From NCBI RefSeq assembly GCF_963678635.1, contig NC_087062.1, positions 92,167,845 through 92,231,844 on the forward strand: a stretch of 64,000 bases of DNA, in the 5' to 3' direction. The notes under the pieces were generated by a model. It was not told the origin of the DNA, did not search any database, and saw nothing but the letters and a program-made list of their open reading frames with translations. Position numbers and translations under genes: made by a program. This document shows positions 36,330 through 48,900 of the stretch, in pieces; within the stretch, counting starts at the first letter, position 1; each line of letters starts with the position of its first letter. This stretch comes from Symsagittifera roscoffensis (Eukaryota; Xenacoelomorpha; Acoela; Convolutidae).

Positions 36330-37390
36330 TGCTGTTTTCTGTGGTTTTTTCAATATTATTTGGTCCTGTAAAAGAGTATAATTGTTTTAATTCGCGAAGG
36401 GCGTATTCTTTTGAATAATCTGAGAGAAGATTATTTCGATGCTGTATTATTTCTTTCCTGTTGTGGTCAAAAAATTAATATGTAACATCTGTGGGTTTTT
36501 CAATTATTTGAAATGGTTTTTATGGGATAGGTTGTATTTTTGAAAATTGTTTTTTAGGTTATAAAATTTAGGATTAAGACATGCTGATGTAGGACAATTT
36601 TAGGTTCGATGCTGATGTAAAACGTGATTTACTTAGAGGTTTAATATTTTTTTTTGTAATAACTTTTTAACAATTTTTTGACAAGTTTCATTATGTTTTT
36701 TATCTCGGTTGAAAACTCATTCTGCATGTGATCAAGAGGCTAAATTTAAAACTTGTGGACGGTGAAAATGATCATCGTCATGTAAATGGAGTGGTAAATT
36801 GTAACAAATTGAATCTTTAGTAGGTTGATAATAAATTTGTTCAATTTTTGAGGAGTTTGCTGTGAACAGTTTTGGTTTGCGTGGGTTTTGATTACAAACC
36901 ATTTAATATAGTGATAGTCCAAGAATGTTCGGGGCTCATGTTTGATTTTCTGAAGGTGACACAATGTTATGATTTCGTTAGTTATGATTTCAGTGCCATA
37001 GTTTGTGACAAGGACTTCTGGTAGTCCAACCTTTGCTATCCAGTGATTGTAGAGTGTTGTGTAAGCATAATAAGCATTACCAGGAGGTACAGGGTTAACT
37101 GCTAATTAATGAGTAAATGCATCAACTCTTGCCCTTATACACGAATTTTTTTTCGATGAGGGCCAAATAGGGCCTTTAAAGTCTAGTTTTTCTGCTTCAT
37201 TTGTTTTCGGTGTGGAAATGGCTTATTTAATTGACACGCTATGCAATCGTTGCATAAGACTTTTATCCAAATTGGTGTACTTGGAAACTAGAAAGTTTGA
37301 GTGAAAAATGAATATGTTTTTTTTTGAACCTGCATGTCCTCTTGTATGCAAAGAATGTAGATTGTGAAAAGTGACTAAAATCATGCTTAA
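36330..37390 (-). pseudogene. e2 integrase
   Basis: The minus-strand reading has an HHCC-type zinc-binding start (HSLHTRGHAG near 37360, then CNDCIACQ near 37240). Next is the DDE core. RVDAFTH carries the first Asp near 37120, and WIAKVGLPEVLVTNYGTE near 37040 has Asn where the second catalytic Asp is expected (normally Thr-Asp-x-Gly-Thr-Glu). Frame 36746-36964 continues the core. A GPY/F-like tail follows to about 36330. Integrase joins element DNA to the genome. The in-frame stop after FTH and the Asp to Asn change make this copy dead. Confidence 0.7.
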
Positions 37391-37899
37391 TGGTAAACAG
37401 GGTACTTTTGTTTCGGAGTATGATTCAGTGATTTCGATGATCGCTGTTTGTTGTATTGTTAAATTTTCGGAGAAACCTTAGAAAGGTTTTATTTCTTAGG
37501 ATTGTGATGCCAGCTTTTGTTGGATTTGTTTTATGTTTGTGCCAAGATTTAAGTTGTTACGAAGGGGTCAAAATTTGTTTTTTTTTGTAGTAATCCAAGT
37601 GTCATCGTTTCTGTATTTGAAAGAAAACTAATTTGATTTTCACTTTTCGAGATATGTATAATATCTAGGGTCTTGCAAGTTGTAGATTATTTTAATTGTA
37701 TATTTTAATCAGGAGGTTCTGGTAAATTTATGTTGTCTTTTAAGTATTCCTCTTTTTTTAAAGAGAATGAATTTTTCCCATCTAATTTTTAAACAGGTGT
37801 TTTTGTTGTCTATTGGTTTTGATTCGTGGTGAGTATGGTATTGGCTTAACGTGTTTCCTAGTAAGTCTACTTCTACGAGATACCAGGGGAAAATATCTA

Positions 37900-38320
37900 A
37901 AGTGTTTTTGTTTGTCTAGTGTCATGGTCAGTTTTTACTGCGTACTTGCATTCTAGTCGTGCAAGACAAAAAGTTCATATTTTGTGACATTTCTACGGTT
38001 GGTTTTCGTGTTATCAGTTCACGTGGTGTGTTTCAACTAAGAGTATCTGGTAACGCAAGGTTTTTTCCTGCATTCCAAACTATATGTAGGTTTGGAAATT
38101 TCATCAGAATATATTGATAACTATAATTTTCATGGTTTGGATTTGATTTTTGTGTATATAGAAAACTATTAGTTTATGATCTGTAAATAGAACTGTTGGA
38201 TGTTTTGATCCAAGGTTTAAAACTTCAAATTCTGTGAGTGTATTATGGCTTACAAATTTTTCATATGTGTAGAGAGTTTAAGTTCCGCTTGTGTAAAAAG
38301 CTTGAATTTGATGATGTAAG
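37900..38320 (-). pseudogene. e2 RNase H region
   Basis: The minus strand reads ILMKFPNLHIVWNAGKNLAL followed by PDTLSWNTPREL (about 38110-38020). This matches the end of the Ty3/gypsy RNase H, where a phrase like 'x-Y-x-P-G-K-x-N-x-x-A-D-x-L-S' is usual. Here Trp-Asn-Ala replaces Tyr-x-Pro and Pro-Asp replaces Ala-Asp. Upstream frames are broken. Confidence 0.65.
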
Positions 38321-38589
38321 GTTCATTTTATTTGTAAATTTTTGTGATTGTAAAAATGCTGCGCCAATTCCAAAGTTTTGAGGCGTCGCACATGGCGCAG
38401 AAAGATTGATCTGGATCTGGAAGTGTGTTTGAGATTTGTTTTATGATAAGAAGTTTTATTTCGTCAAATATTTTGATGTTCTAAGGTCCATTCAAATTTA
38501 TTTTGTTGTCGAAGTATATCATAAAATGGTCTCAAGTATAGTTCCAATTTCTAAACGTTTTTACTCAAAAAGTTTAACATTCCAAAGAA

Positions 38590-39180
38590 TTTTTGGATTT
38601 TATCTTGTTAGATGGTGGGTGACCTTTTAATATGGTATCTATTTGTGATTTTAAAAGAGTAATTTTAATATCTTCAATGATGTGTCCGAGGATTTTAACT
38701 TAAGTAAGAAAAATTGTGATTTAATGTGGGCTGCTTTTATGTTTTCTTTTAACAAAATTTGATGATTTTTTTCTATTACTTTAAAAATTTCCTATTTTAT
38801 TTGTGATTGTATGAAGACATCGTCTAAATATGTGATTACATTTTTGCAAAGAATGAGTGGTCGAAAGATTTTGCTCATAAAGGTTGAAAAGGCTGCTGGT
38901 TCTATGGATATTCCAGTTTTTCGAGAAAAATGGGGGTTGTTTATTGAGTCTTTGGGAAAATGTTAGTGATGTATTACCATTTTTGTATATTTGTCTTTTA
39001 TGTTTAACTTACTAATTAAGATGTTGATAGTGGGGATATATTTTGTAATGAATGGCATTCGAGCGATATTGAGTTTTATATGTGGAATTTTTGCTTGAAG
39101 GGCTTATGTAAGAGCTTGTTCTGTTCCATAGCTCGAGTTGGAACAAGGTATAATTGAATTTTTCCAGAAATTATATGACT
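38590..39180 (-). pseudogene. e2 reverse transcriptase
   Basis: The active-site motif YLDD lies in VITYLDDVF at about 38815-38840. It is preceded by GISIEPAAFSTFMSKIF (near 38900), the counterpart of the usual Pro-Phe-Gly-Leu-x-Asn-Ala-Pro-x-x-Phe segment, here altered. After YLDD come a helix and KSQFFLLKLK-like sequence towards 38690. Stops interrupt the frame (for example between 38940 and 39150), so no active enzyme is made. Confidence 0.75.
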
Positions 39181-39183
39181 TGA

Positions 39184-39378
39184 TCATTGTGCTGTGGCTA
39201 GTTTATTTAACATTTTGGAAGGGGAAAGTTTTGGATGTAGGGTATGAGTTTCATTCCATGTAGGGATGTTTATAATATTCGATTCTGCTGCGGAATTGAT
39301 TAAAAAATCGTTTTCAAGGCCTGTTGATTGAAAGTTTTTGTTTTCCGGGCTTTCTAAGAGAAGTGGAATTGTCCACAT
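39184..39378 (-). pseudogene. e2 aspartic protease, catalytic Asp lost
   Basis: The 64-residue open frame contains FLINSAAESNIINIPTWNE. Retroelement proteases have Asp-Ser/Thr-Gly at this point. Here it reads Asn-Ser-Ala, so both the catalytic Asp and the adjacent Gly are changed. Immediately upstream (39570-39700) the minus strand gives the acidic gag tail (DDES, ENSELQ-like phrases), placing the protease after gag as in Ty3/gypsy. Confidence 0.7.
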
Positions 39379-39728
39379 TTTTTCTTTCGGTGGTTATTTT
39401 TTATTTGTTCTATTTTGATATACTTTGTATAAGTTCGAATTGTTTTCAGTAAGATGTGGAGTGGTATTTTGAGTAATATCTATGGTATTTTGATTGTTTT
39501 TTGGTTCTTCAGGATTAGAAATGATTGTATTTTTTGGTAATAATTCGAATCGATCGAACTTTCATATTCATTTTTGATAGAAAGCATGTTTATTAACAAA
39601 GTCTTTTCTGTATCACTTTCGTCATCTGTGATTTCACAGTGTATGTGATTAAACTGTAATTCCGAGTTTTCGGTGTTGTCAATACCTGGAGGATCTAGTT
39701 GGGATTTAGCCTCACTGGTCGCTCCAGA

Positions 39729-40106
39729 TGAGTTCAGGCCAGAGGTAGCTTACTCATAGAGTAATTTCAGTTAAGGTAAACCATCTTATTTTCGGGTGAA
39801 TAGATTCGTGCAACTTCTTAGTCTAATACCAATCTTAATCTGACTTTTATATCTCCTAGTCTCAATAGATCTAGTGTATACTGGTATTTGCGAGTTAGGT
39901 TTAAGGAACTTGTTCCCAAGAAGAACAACTGTCTTCTAAGATTTACTCAGATTTTTCTGGTGCTGAAACTACAAGTTTTTCAGCACTACAAATAACTTTC
40001 AGTGTTAGTTATGTATCATGATTGGTTATTAAAAAAATTTTTATAGAGATAGTTTTATCAAGAAAATAATTGGTTATAATTATTAGTTATAAACTGGTTC
40101 CACTTA
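39729..40106 (-). repeat. e2 5' LTR, truncated (right copy)
   Basis: This matches the first 380 bases of the left LTR and then ends in CTGGTTCCACTTA, where the left copy continues into CCACCCGGG. Host-like sequence follows. Either a deletion removed the outer 600 or more bases, or the element inserted in this truncated form. Confidence 0.8.
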
Positions 40107-40625
40107 CTATTTTTTATTATTATCTTTTTTTAAAAACCTTAAAATTTGAATGAAACTCTCCTCAGCTCGTGAGATTGACTTCGTGCTATTTTGGCTTTGA
40201 AGGCCCCCAACCTTCTAGGGTTTGCACTACTACGCTAATGGTGCTTACTCGGCACTTTTTTTGACGTCCAATTCTGGCCAAATCACTCCGGATTTTTTCT
40301 AGAAGAGCCTTTGGTTTCAGGTCCTGCGTTATCTGATCAATTATTTCTATCTATGGAGACATCTGTATAACCAGGCATGAGCTGATCTCCGTACACAAAA
40401 ATATTATCAAATAAATTTTTACACGAAAAGTTCTTTTTATCCATACGTGAAACATGAAGTACATGAAAAAAGGCTTTGAGCAAAACTATATGTTATGCGT
40501 TTTTACATGTAAAATGTTTCCAGTAAATATTCCAAAACGATTTTTTTTTCAGTCGTAAGCTCACTTCAAACTTTACATGCAATTTGGCTCAATAATTATT
40601 CGGCCCTTCCCTTAGGTACCTAGTA

Positions 40626-40725
40626 ACCAGTAGCGGGTTTACGGGGGGACAACCCCCTGCTTCCCTTAAATTTACATGCCTTTTGGCACTATTGTCTATC
40701 TGTCTATCCTCCTAAATCCGCTGGT
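40626..40725. mobile_element. Short MITE with ACCAG-GCGG(G/A)TTTA termini
   Basis: The left end ACCAGTAGCGGGTTTACGGG and right end CCTCCTAAATCCGCTGGT are imperfect inverted repeats around about 60 bases. The core GCGGATTTA is shared with the longer elements at 212-605 and 50147-50518, so all three may use the same transposase. Confidence 0.65.
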
Positions 40726-41057
40726 GGTCTGTATAGTGGTTTGATAGAGCTCGGAAAGCCATTTTGGCCGGTTCCAAAAATCGACAAAATTATTATTTAT
40801 ATTTTGAAAATCCGCGAGAAAAGCCCAGATTCGCCCACTGATGGTAACCCTTGATTGGGACTAACTTAAGAAATATGCATAAGCAATTTCTGGATAGGAC
40901 CTAATGAAGTTAAGCATGTGCAAATTTTAAACCTAGTATAACTGCTTGCTCTTTATCTAATAGTGGGTGGGGGGCGGGATTGCTACAGAGATTAACAAAT
41001 TTAGCACTTTAGAGAACGGAGGGAGAAATTGGAAGGAGTGGGCTGCAGGTTGAGCAG

Positions 41058-41961
41058 ATTTTCGGAGTTACGTGACCGGTGGGTGAAATATGGGACGGTC
41101 GGTTTCAACATGCTCGACTTCTGCACTGGAATGCTAGCGAGTGGTTTCTTTGCAATAGCCGGGCTCAACACACACCGAGAATGGCACGTAATTCCACTCT
41201 ATATTGCAATTTGGTTAACCCTAGTCAAAATAGTACTCGTTTTTCTACTATTTTTCGTGAGTAACGTCGACTTCAGAACATCCGCTATTGCAGCTGTGTT
41301 AGAGCTTTTTCTCTTCGCGCCACCCATTTTACGCAAACGGAAACAGTCAAGAAAAGAATCCGGATCTTTTCAGAAGACGCCAAAACATTCAGAGTCTCAA
41401 AAATTTTCAAACTCATCGGTTCAAATCAAAATAATAAATCGATTCAAACAGAAGAGAAGTGAAACTAGTTTTATTTGCGACGGCAACCAAAAAGTGGACT
41501 CAAGGCTCCAGACGTCAATCAAAGGAATGGAATTGAAGTGGAATGACTCAGCAGAAGGTGAAGAAATCGGAGGTCCTGGTTGCAGTAGTTTGGACAGTGC
41601 TCGAGTTTTAGAAGAGCTCAGAATCCGAGCAGGACAGCAACAAACGCACAGTTTTGAAGAAACTCCGATTTGCGAACAAGATATCAATTTTCAATCAGAC
41701 GACAAAGCCGATCATCAAAAATCTTGCCGTGGTGAAGGACGTCTTGTTTCCGAACCCAATCGAATGTTTTCGGGTAGTGAAATTAAAAGAGGGGCTATAA
41801 ATGGGTCGCATGTTATTTGGGTCGAATGCGAAACCCATTTTGACAAAAACACTCATACCAAAACAATATCTGCTTCGGAAATTGACGACCAAGGTTACAA
41901 TTGTTCAACAATTTGTGCAGAGAATAATAAATCGGACGCTGGACACGACAGCATTTTTTAA
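41058..41961 (+). CDS. GPCR exon D: TM6, TM7 and long C-terminal tail
   Basis: This is the terminal exon. The acceptor is GAGCAG|A (41058) or CTGCAG|G (41049); both supply the one base that exon C needs. The short third loop (SELRDRWVKYG) leads into TM6 (VGFNMLDFCTGMLASGFFAIAGL), then THREWHVIP and TM7 (LYIAIWLTLVKIVLVFLLFF), then VSNVDFR, which resembles the start of helix 8. The usual TM6 CWxP and TM7 NPxxY motifs are absent. A hydrophobic stretch (AAVLELFLFAPPI) and a polar tail of about 210 residues, rich in Ser, Lys, Glu and Gln, follow to the stop. An intact frame of more than 900 bases in AT-rich DNA argues that the gene is live. Confidence 0.75.
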
Positions 41962-41989
41962 CAAAAGCAGAGGCAAAAATGCAACAGGT

Positions 41990-42008
41990 AATAAAGAAAA
42001 ACAATAAA
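41990..42008 (+). terminator. Poly(A) signals of the receptor gene
   Basis: AATAAA occurs at 41990-41995 and 42003-42008, 29 and 42 bases past the stop codon. This is a short but plausible 3' UTR. Confidence 0.55.
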
Positions 42009-43082
42009 AGACGAGCAAAACCTTTTTTAGAAGCTTACCGCACTGGAGTTTCATGGATAATAATCAATTCTATTGGATTTTCATTGTCAGTCTCTACAAA
42101 ACTTTAAAAAAATGATTATAATCGATTAAAAATAAAATAATTTTCGTCATACCAGTAAAATCAATTTTATTCGATTATAATCAATATTTTGGATAATAAT
42201 AATTGTTTTGTAAATTTTTCGGAAAATTTTAAATTCAAAAATGAACACTTGCTTTAGCTTAAAGCACGTTATATCAGATAAAACAAAGTTCTAATTAATT
42301 TTAATTTCTCATTTTTTACTCTCTTCAATTCAAATTACGTCCCTTGTCGACCCTTCAGCATATGGCTTCAAAATTTGTTGAAAGTTTTGCATATACTTTT
42401 GCAAAAATAAAAGAGATTTTAATCCAGTGTAATCAACTATGATGGTATTTGAAAGGATTATAAAAATTTAATGACATTATAATCGCTTTCGTGGTCTAAA
42501 ATTGCAACAATCATTGGGTATAATGACAAAATTTGGCCAGTATTTTTCCAAGAAAATTGATTTTTCCTTAAAACTCCGGTGAAGTGCTGACCAAAACAGT
42601 CTCACAAACAATGTTTGTGTTAAATGTTTTCATAGTGCAATAATTACCGCAATATAACATTTTATATACACGGCAATACTCAATAGGCAGAGTTATGATA
42701 TTACAAATTTTATCCACGTGACAAGAAGCAATTTAAGTATTTTGAAGCCGCGAGTTTTACACAGAGGCGAACTGGAGACTCAAACCATTTGCAATACAAA
42801 ACAAACGTGACAAAAAAATTAGGAAAAAAGAAAAATGTTGAAATACAAACTAGGTGAACCAAATTTTTGCATGTCTCCTTTACTCGATACTGGAAGTATT
42901 TTTCAAATCTTTTGGAACTAAAAACTAAAAAAAAAAAACGAATACAACTGAATACATGCAAATACATATACTTCAGGGGTCGGATCAAAAAATGCCCAAA
43001 ACTTTAGGTATTTCTCTTTGAAAAAATTTGAAGTTTTTCCAAGGACAACTCTTTTCCTACAGAGCTTCAGCAGAAAAAATTT

Positions 43083-45960
43083 AGGACGTAGTCTGAGCCG
43101 GTCGAAACTGTCGCTCACGCGTTAACAGAAGAAAGAACAAAAATCGCACTTAAATTCTCCAAATTTTGTGAAGCATGCATCTAAATTTCTATTTCAGTTT
43201 GAGCTCAAGACGACAATACTTCTTTGGAAAAGGTGAATAATTAATCATTCAAAGATGACTAGTTAAAGTTTGTCGAAAAAGTACACCGAACACACATTAA
43301 CCATATTTTGCTCTGAAGTTGGATCATTAACAAGAAAACGACCACAAAAAATTTTGAAAACAACAAAGCTGATCGTATCAAGGCAAAGCTTTGAATGCAC
43401 CCGCAGCTTTACATGATATCTAAACCAGTTTCTTGGAATTGATTTATAGAAAATTGCCTCAATTCGTTTCAGAATGGTTTTGTCTTCCCTCGCGGCACAC
43501 GGGAAGATGATACTTAAAAGCGCAAAAAAGTGCGCATAACTAGCGCACATATCGCTTCAAAAAAGGCCGAGTTGTAATAACAAACCCAAAAAAAATTGAG
43601 CATGTGGTATACAAAAAAAAATAAAACTTGAGCTTCAAGGGTTTGGAATTCTTTCAGAGCCAAATTCCAATTGAACACGTTTTCTCTAAAAAATTGTATT
43701 TCAAATTCTGTGCTTTAGCCTTTTTCGCTGATACAAGAAAAAAAAAGTTGCTAATATCAACTTATATCGTAACTTTATAATTTGTCTAATTGTCTGAAAA
43801 ATCTTTCGCCCGAAAAAACTAGCTGAAAACAAATTGCTCTATCAATTGAAAACTGCCATTACAGAGCGCATCGGTTTTATCGGTTGATATATCGGTAGTA
43901 CAAAAATTGTTATTAACAGGTTGAAAATAGTTTTTGTTTCAATTTCAAGCTCAGATCACTGATTTTTTGTGATACTAAAGAAAAAACTGCTGATTAAAAA
44001 TATCGGGTGTTTGAAAGTTGGGATAAGAAAAATGAATAAAAATTCTATTTAAGTCGGAAAAAAGTTGCATGAAACTGTCGGACAGAAAATAGACAGTCTG
44101 AGGCGATGTTATTGCTTATGAGTTTCATTGCAGGACTTCAAACGTGAAAAGTTGGGCGAGCTTTTAACTTTTAAATCAGAACTAAAAAAAATCCTTTTAA
44201 TAACCGTTTTTGTATACAAAATTTGGCATCATTTCAAAAAGCGACCTCTCGCAACAGAGAAATTACACATATCTAGATTCTAATTCCCCATACAATATCA
44301 TTAGCAGTTTTGTTGAAAATGCTCACTTTGTTTTCTAAATTGCCTAAAAAAAATAATTTGAAAAAAAAAACGCTACATCTTAAATGGGATTTTTGCTCTT
44401 TTTGGTTGTAGGTTTTATCATTGATAATAAGTGTTTTGATAAGTATCAGATATAAATTTTTAAATGTTCCCTCCAAACGCTAGTAATGTGTAAATGATCT
44501 AACTAGCTTCTACCAAAATAATAAATTATCCAAATATCTTGGCTCAAAAAATAACAAGGACGTAATCTGAGCCGGTCGAAGTTGTCGAGCACGCGTTAAC
44601 AGAAGGGAAAAAATCACACTTCAATCCTTCAATTTTTTTGATTTATTGTGAACCAAATTAATTTCACAAAAAATTCACATTTAATTTTTTTTCGGTATGA
44701 GCTCAAGGCGACAATACTCCTTTGGAAATGGTGAACAAATAATCATTCAAAGATGACTCATTAAAATTTGTCGAAAAAATAAAAACACCGGGTGCAAATT
44801 AACCCTCTTTTCTTCTAAAGTTGGAAAATTACCAAAAAATGACCACAAAGACTATAGGAATAAACAAGGCTGCACGTTTCAATGCAAAGCCTTGAATGCG
44901 CCGGCAGCTTTTAATGATATTTAAATCAGTTTTTTGATTATAATTGAAAATTGCCTCAATTCACCTCGTAATGATATTATTAATCATCTTAATTTGCCGT
45001 TTTCTTCGCGGCATAGAGGAGGGTGATTTAGAAGCCGCGCATAAATAGTGCGCATAAATAGCGCACTTAAATTGCGCAAAAAGAAACGCGAGTTGCAATA
45101 ATAAACCCCCAAACAAAAATTTGAGCACGTGGTGCACTTAGAAAAAAAACTTGCCAACACGTCTCGCTGCATTTGATTTTAAAGGTTTTGGATTTTTTTC
45201 AGAGCGAATTTCTTATTGAAAAATTTCTCTCTCAAAAAATCACATATTTCAAACAGTGTGACTTTGCATTTTCCGCTGACACAAGGACAAAAAGTTGCTC
45301 ATATCAGTTTATACCGTGTTTTTCTAATTTGCCTAAGTGTCTGAAAATTTTTTTGCACAAAAAAACATTGTTGAAATAAATTGCTCTTCCAATGGAAAAC
45401 TGCCATTATAGAGCGCATCAGTTGTATCGGTTGATTTTCCTTAAAATAAAAATTGTGAAAACAAGTTATAATTTGTTTTTGTTTCAATTTCAAGCTTAGG
45501 TCACTGATGTTTTCTTACATTGTTGAAAAAAAAATCTGCTGGTTAAAAATATTGGGTGTTTGACACATGGAATACAAAAAAAAATATTTTAAAAATTTAT
45601 ATTAGTCTCAAAAAAGTAACATGAAACTATCTGACAGAAAATAGACAGTCTGAGGCGACGTGATTGCTTATTATTTTCATTTCATGACTTCAAATCTAAA
45701 AAATTTAGCCGAGCTTACAACAGGTAAAGCAGAGCTAAAAAACCATTGTAATCGCTGTTTTCGTATACAACAATTGGCAGCATTTCAAAAAGCGACATTT
45801 CGCAGCAGAGCAGTTGAACATAAGCAGATTAGAATTCCCCATACAATATCACAAGCAGTTCTGCTTTTTAAATTTTTAACCCTCCATCCACACTTCCGTC
45901 TCACATCCATTGTTAAGTACAAAGTGAACATTTTTATCCAGTAACGAAATATTTTGACCA
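43083..45960. repeat. Diverged tandem duplication, unit about 1.5 kb
   Basis: 43083 onward and 44558 onward share, in the same order, GGACGTA(G/A)TCTGAGCCGG, ACGCGTTAACAGAAG, GAGCTCAAG(A/G)CGACAATACT, AAAGATGACT, CTTGAATGC, AGAGCGCATC, GACAGAAAATAGACAGTCTG and AATTCCCCATACAATATCA. Related sequence appears near 61380-61600 and 63170-63400 (the hairpin region and GTTAAGTACAAAGTG), which marks it as a dispersed family. Confidence 0.8.
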
Positions 45961-48900
45961 TTTATCTGGCCTCAATTAAACTTGAAACAAAATCCGAGCT
46001 GGGTTTATTGGCTGTTTGCGTTAGGCTATAAAGATGGTATAACATTGCACAATGAATGTTTCAAGAGGCGTTTTCTAAGCCACAACCAAACAAAGAGTAA
46101 ATCGCAGATAGTATTTTGATTTTTTATCATTTTTGACTTCTATACGACATGTTTTAGGTGGGATGAAATATGTGCCGTTAAAATCAACTTTTTTTATCAA
46201 AAAAAAAAAGATTTCAATGCGCGAATATTCCTTTGCCTCATTGGAAACTCTTCTGCCTCATTCAAATAATTAATGCAATCAAGGAGAAAATCGCTCGGTT
46301 TGTAAAGCATTTTGTAGCTGATTGCCGCACAGAGCTGTCATCGGTGGAATTCGATTGAGATCGATTTCCGCTGATTAAATAAATGTCTAAATCATAAGAG
46401 TGGCATATTTAGTCTACTCGATTTTATGCTTCAAAATCATCAATTAATTATCCGACAACAAAAGTCGCTTTTAATCTATTTGATTTCTTCATCTACAACT
46501 TTTTCTACAACCTAAAACTCGTGAAAACCCACGTATTCACTAAAAAGGTTGAAAAAAAACTTTTTATAATGTTGTATTAGTATCTGTTTTAATCGTTTTC
46601 ATCCATTATAGTCTTTTTTTTCCTTCACAACCGGCAGAAGAGTTTGTTTATTGCTATTCCTTTTCTGCAAAGCTATGAAGGATAAAAGATTTGAACTTGT
46701 AATATATGATATACTAACAAGTTGACCCCAAATATGTTTTACCCCACAGCACGTTTAACCACACAAACTCCCAAATCATTTACTCTCTACATTTTGGACT
46801 TAGAGTGTGCTGGAGTTATGTGGGTAGGGGTCATGTTTTCATTTGAGTCTTAAAACTTCACTTTGTTGGGGTGAATGTGTGGGTGGTAATTGTGAGGAGA
46901 GCAATTTTTGGGTGGGGGATAAATATTGGGATGGTGATGGTGGGGGGTTTGGTAAATGCGGGGGTAAATGCAGTAGAGGGGGTCAGCTGTGGGAAATGGG
47001 TACAAATGGAGGAGCGTAATCGGGTAAGGGTATCTTGATAAAAAAAATAAGAAAACAAAAAATGCAAGAAAAACTTGTCACGAGAATAAAATAGAAAACA
47101 AAAAGATTTTTATGTAAGCCAATCCGTATCTACCTAATAATCCCCCCCCCTTTGTATCTACTAAAGAATCTCCACCCCTGTAAACATAAACAGTAAATTC
47201 GCACTAAAGCGTTGTTTGTAAAGTCGAGTTTTGCTGCATTCTGATTGGACGAAAACTTGCTGCAACTAATCAGCTGATCAAGCTCCCCCTTTTCTTTTTG
47301 CCTTTTTTTCGAGCAAAATCAGATATACCAAATAATCGTCGGAATGGTTCGAGTGATATATCATATTCAAACCCTTTAAGCAGTGATTCTAACGATATCA
47401 AAAAAGTTTCGACAATATGTCCCATTGTGGAGAAAATCCCGTTCGAAGTTGGTGAGATTTGGTCTTAATTTTGAGCGAGTAACCCAAAATCAGGTAAAAT
47501 CAGGTAAACTATTTGAAAATTGGTCATAGGGCATTAGGCCAAAAAAAACTTGATTTTACTAACAAGAAAACTAATTTTGGAAGTTTCAGTTAGCGCTTAA
47601 GTGGCAATAAAAATTCTCTAAACTACTTAAAAAAAATTTGAAACATTTTAGATTTTTTTTTAAGTTATTTTTTGATTTTTTTGTTTGTTTTCATTTTTTG
47701 AAAACAAATATTGTCAAGCATGCCTTATTTGCTAACTTTCCACGTGTTTGTATAGTTTTCTCAACACATCCAACACAAAAACACGACGCTAAAAGGAAGA
47801 AGAAAGAAAAACTATTTTTTATGAATGTGGTGAGAACATTCTGCACTACTTGCGCAGCTGTTCCGACTTTCTTAAGGCAAATTTGGACTTTTTTAATAGC
47901 TTTTTAGACGGAATTTTTGTAGATCATTAAAAAAGTATTGTTATTCTGAGCTTAAATTTGAAAACACATTTCACCTGTGATCATTTTTTGTAAAATTATG
48001 GGGCTTTAAAGATAGCCAATTTGTCCAATTGGGGACAATCAACGCGCGATATATTGCGTAGTTACAACACGCGTAAGAAGTAAATTAATGCGTTTCAAAT
48101 TGAATTGAGGCCAGCAATTTATTCCTATTATCAGAACACGAGGCACTAAACACACCCTTAGTTTTTTACATATCGCGTGGGGGAATAAAATGAGGAAAAA
48201 ATCATCAAAAAGAAAATTCTTCTTTTTTTCTCAATTATTTCGTCAATTATTCACCCGATATTGCCCTGATATACGAGCAGTATTGTTGTTCCGACCATTG
48301 AAAATGGGGGGAATTTTGTATTCGGGTGTGTTTTAGTTTTTTTTCCACGCAAGTCAGGTACCCCAAATAATCATCGGACTGGGTTTAGTGATATATCACT
48401 TTAAAGCCCTTTCAGTCGTGATTAAAAACCTCATTAAAAAACTACAACGTTTTTTTCTAGTGTCGAGAAAACCCGGTTTAAAATTTTTGATTTTTGTGTT
48501 ATTTCAAGCGAATAAAGCAAGCAAGCAGGCTCATAACAACTGAATTATGCCTAATTTAAGACCTTAAATCCTAATTTTAATTTATGAACCAAAACTTTTT
48601 TTAAAAAAATTCAATTTTTAATTTTTTTTACTTTTTCTAATAATTTTTCTTGATAAATTTTTGTCCAGTTTGCCTATATTACTATGACTGTCTTATGTTT
48701 CTGAAAATTTGTTTTTACGTCAGATCATTTTATCAAGCAGAAAAAACTAGACTAATTTGGAAAAAAAACTTTATAAACCGTAGTTTTCTGAAGACTATGG
48801 TCGGAACATTCTGTAGTAATACATGCAGTAACTGGCTATCCTTGTTTTCTTTTTAAATTCTCTTCTTCCACACTCATGTTAACTGTGTATCGTTTCTGTC

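Larger units (their letters stand above)
29429..40106 (-). mobile_element. LTR retroelement e2 (Ty3/gypsy-like, env-bearing), defective
   Basis: The left LTR starts at 29429, and a truncated right LTR covers 39729-40106. On the minus strand the order is: 5' LTR fragment, tail of gag, protease, RT with YLDD, RNase H, integrase, Ser/Pro-rich region, envelope-like gene, post-env ORFs, 3' UTR and 3' LTR. The main part of gag is deleted. All frames carry stops and catalytic residues have changed. The RNase H then integrase order and the GPY/F-like end place it with Ty3/gypsy. The element sits antisense in receptor intron 3, adjoining the satellite field. Confidence 0.85.

Noticed and set aside
41421-42004. 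Minus-strand frames opposite the receptor tail
   Set aside because: These are shadows of the plus-strand exon, which has matching splice phase with exon C and a poly(A) signal.
46850-47040. G-rich tract with several GGG runs as a possible G-quadruplex promoter element
   Set aside because: Loop lengths between G runs are long and irregular, and no gene starts nearby on either strand.
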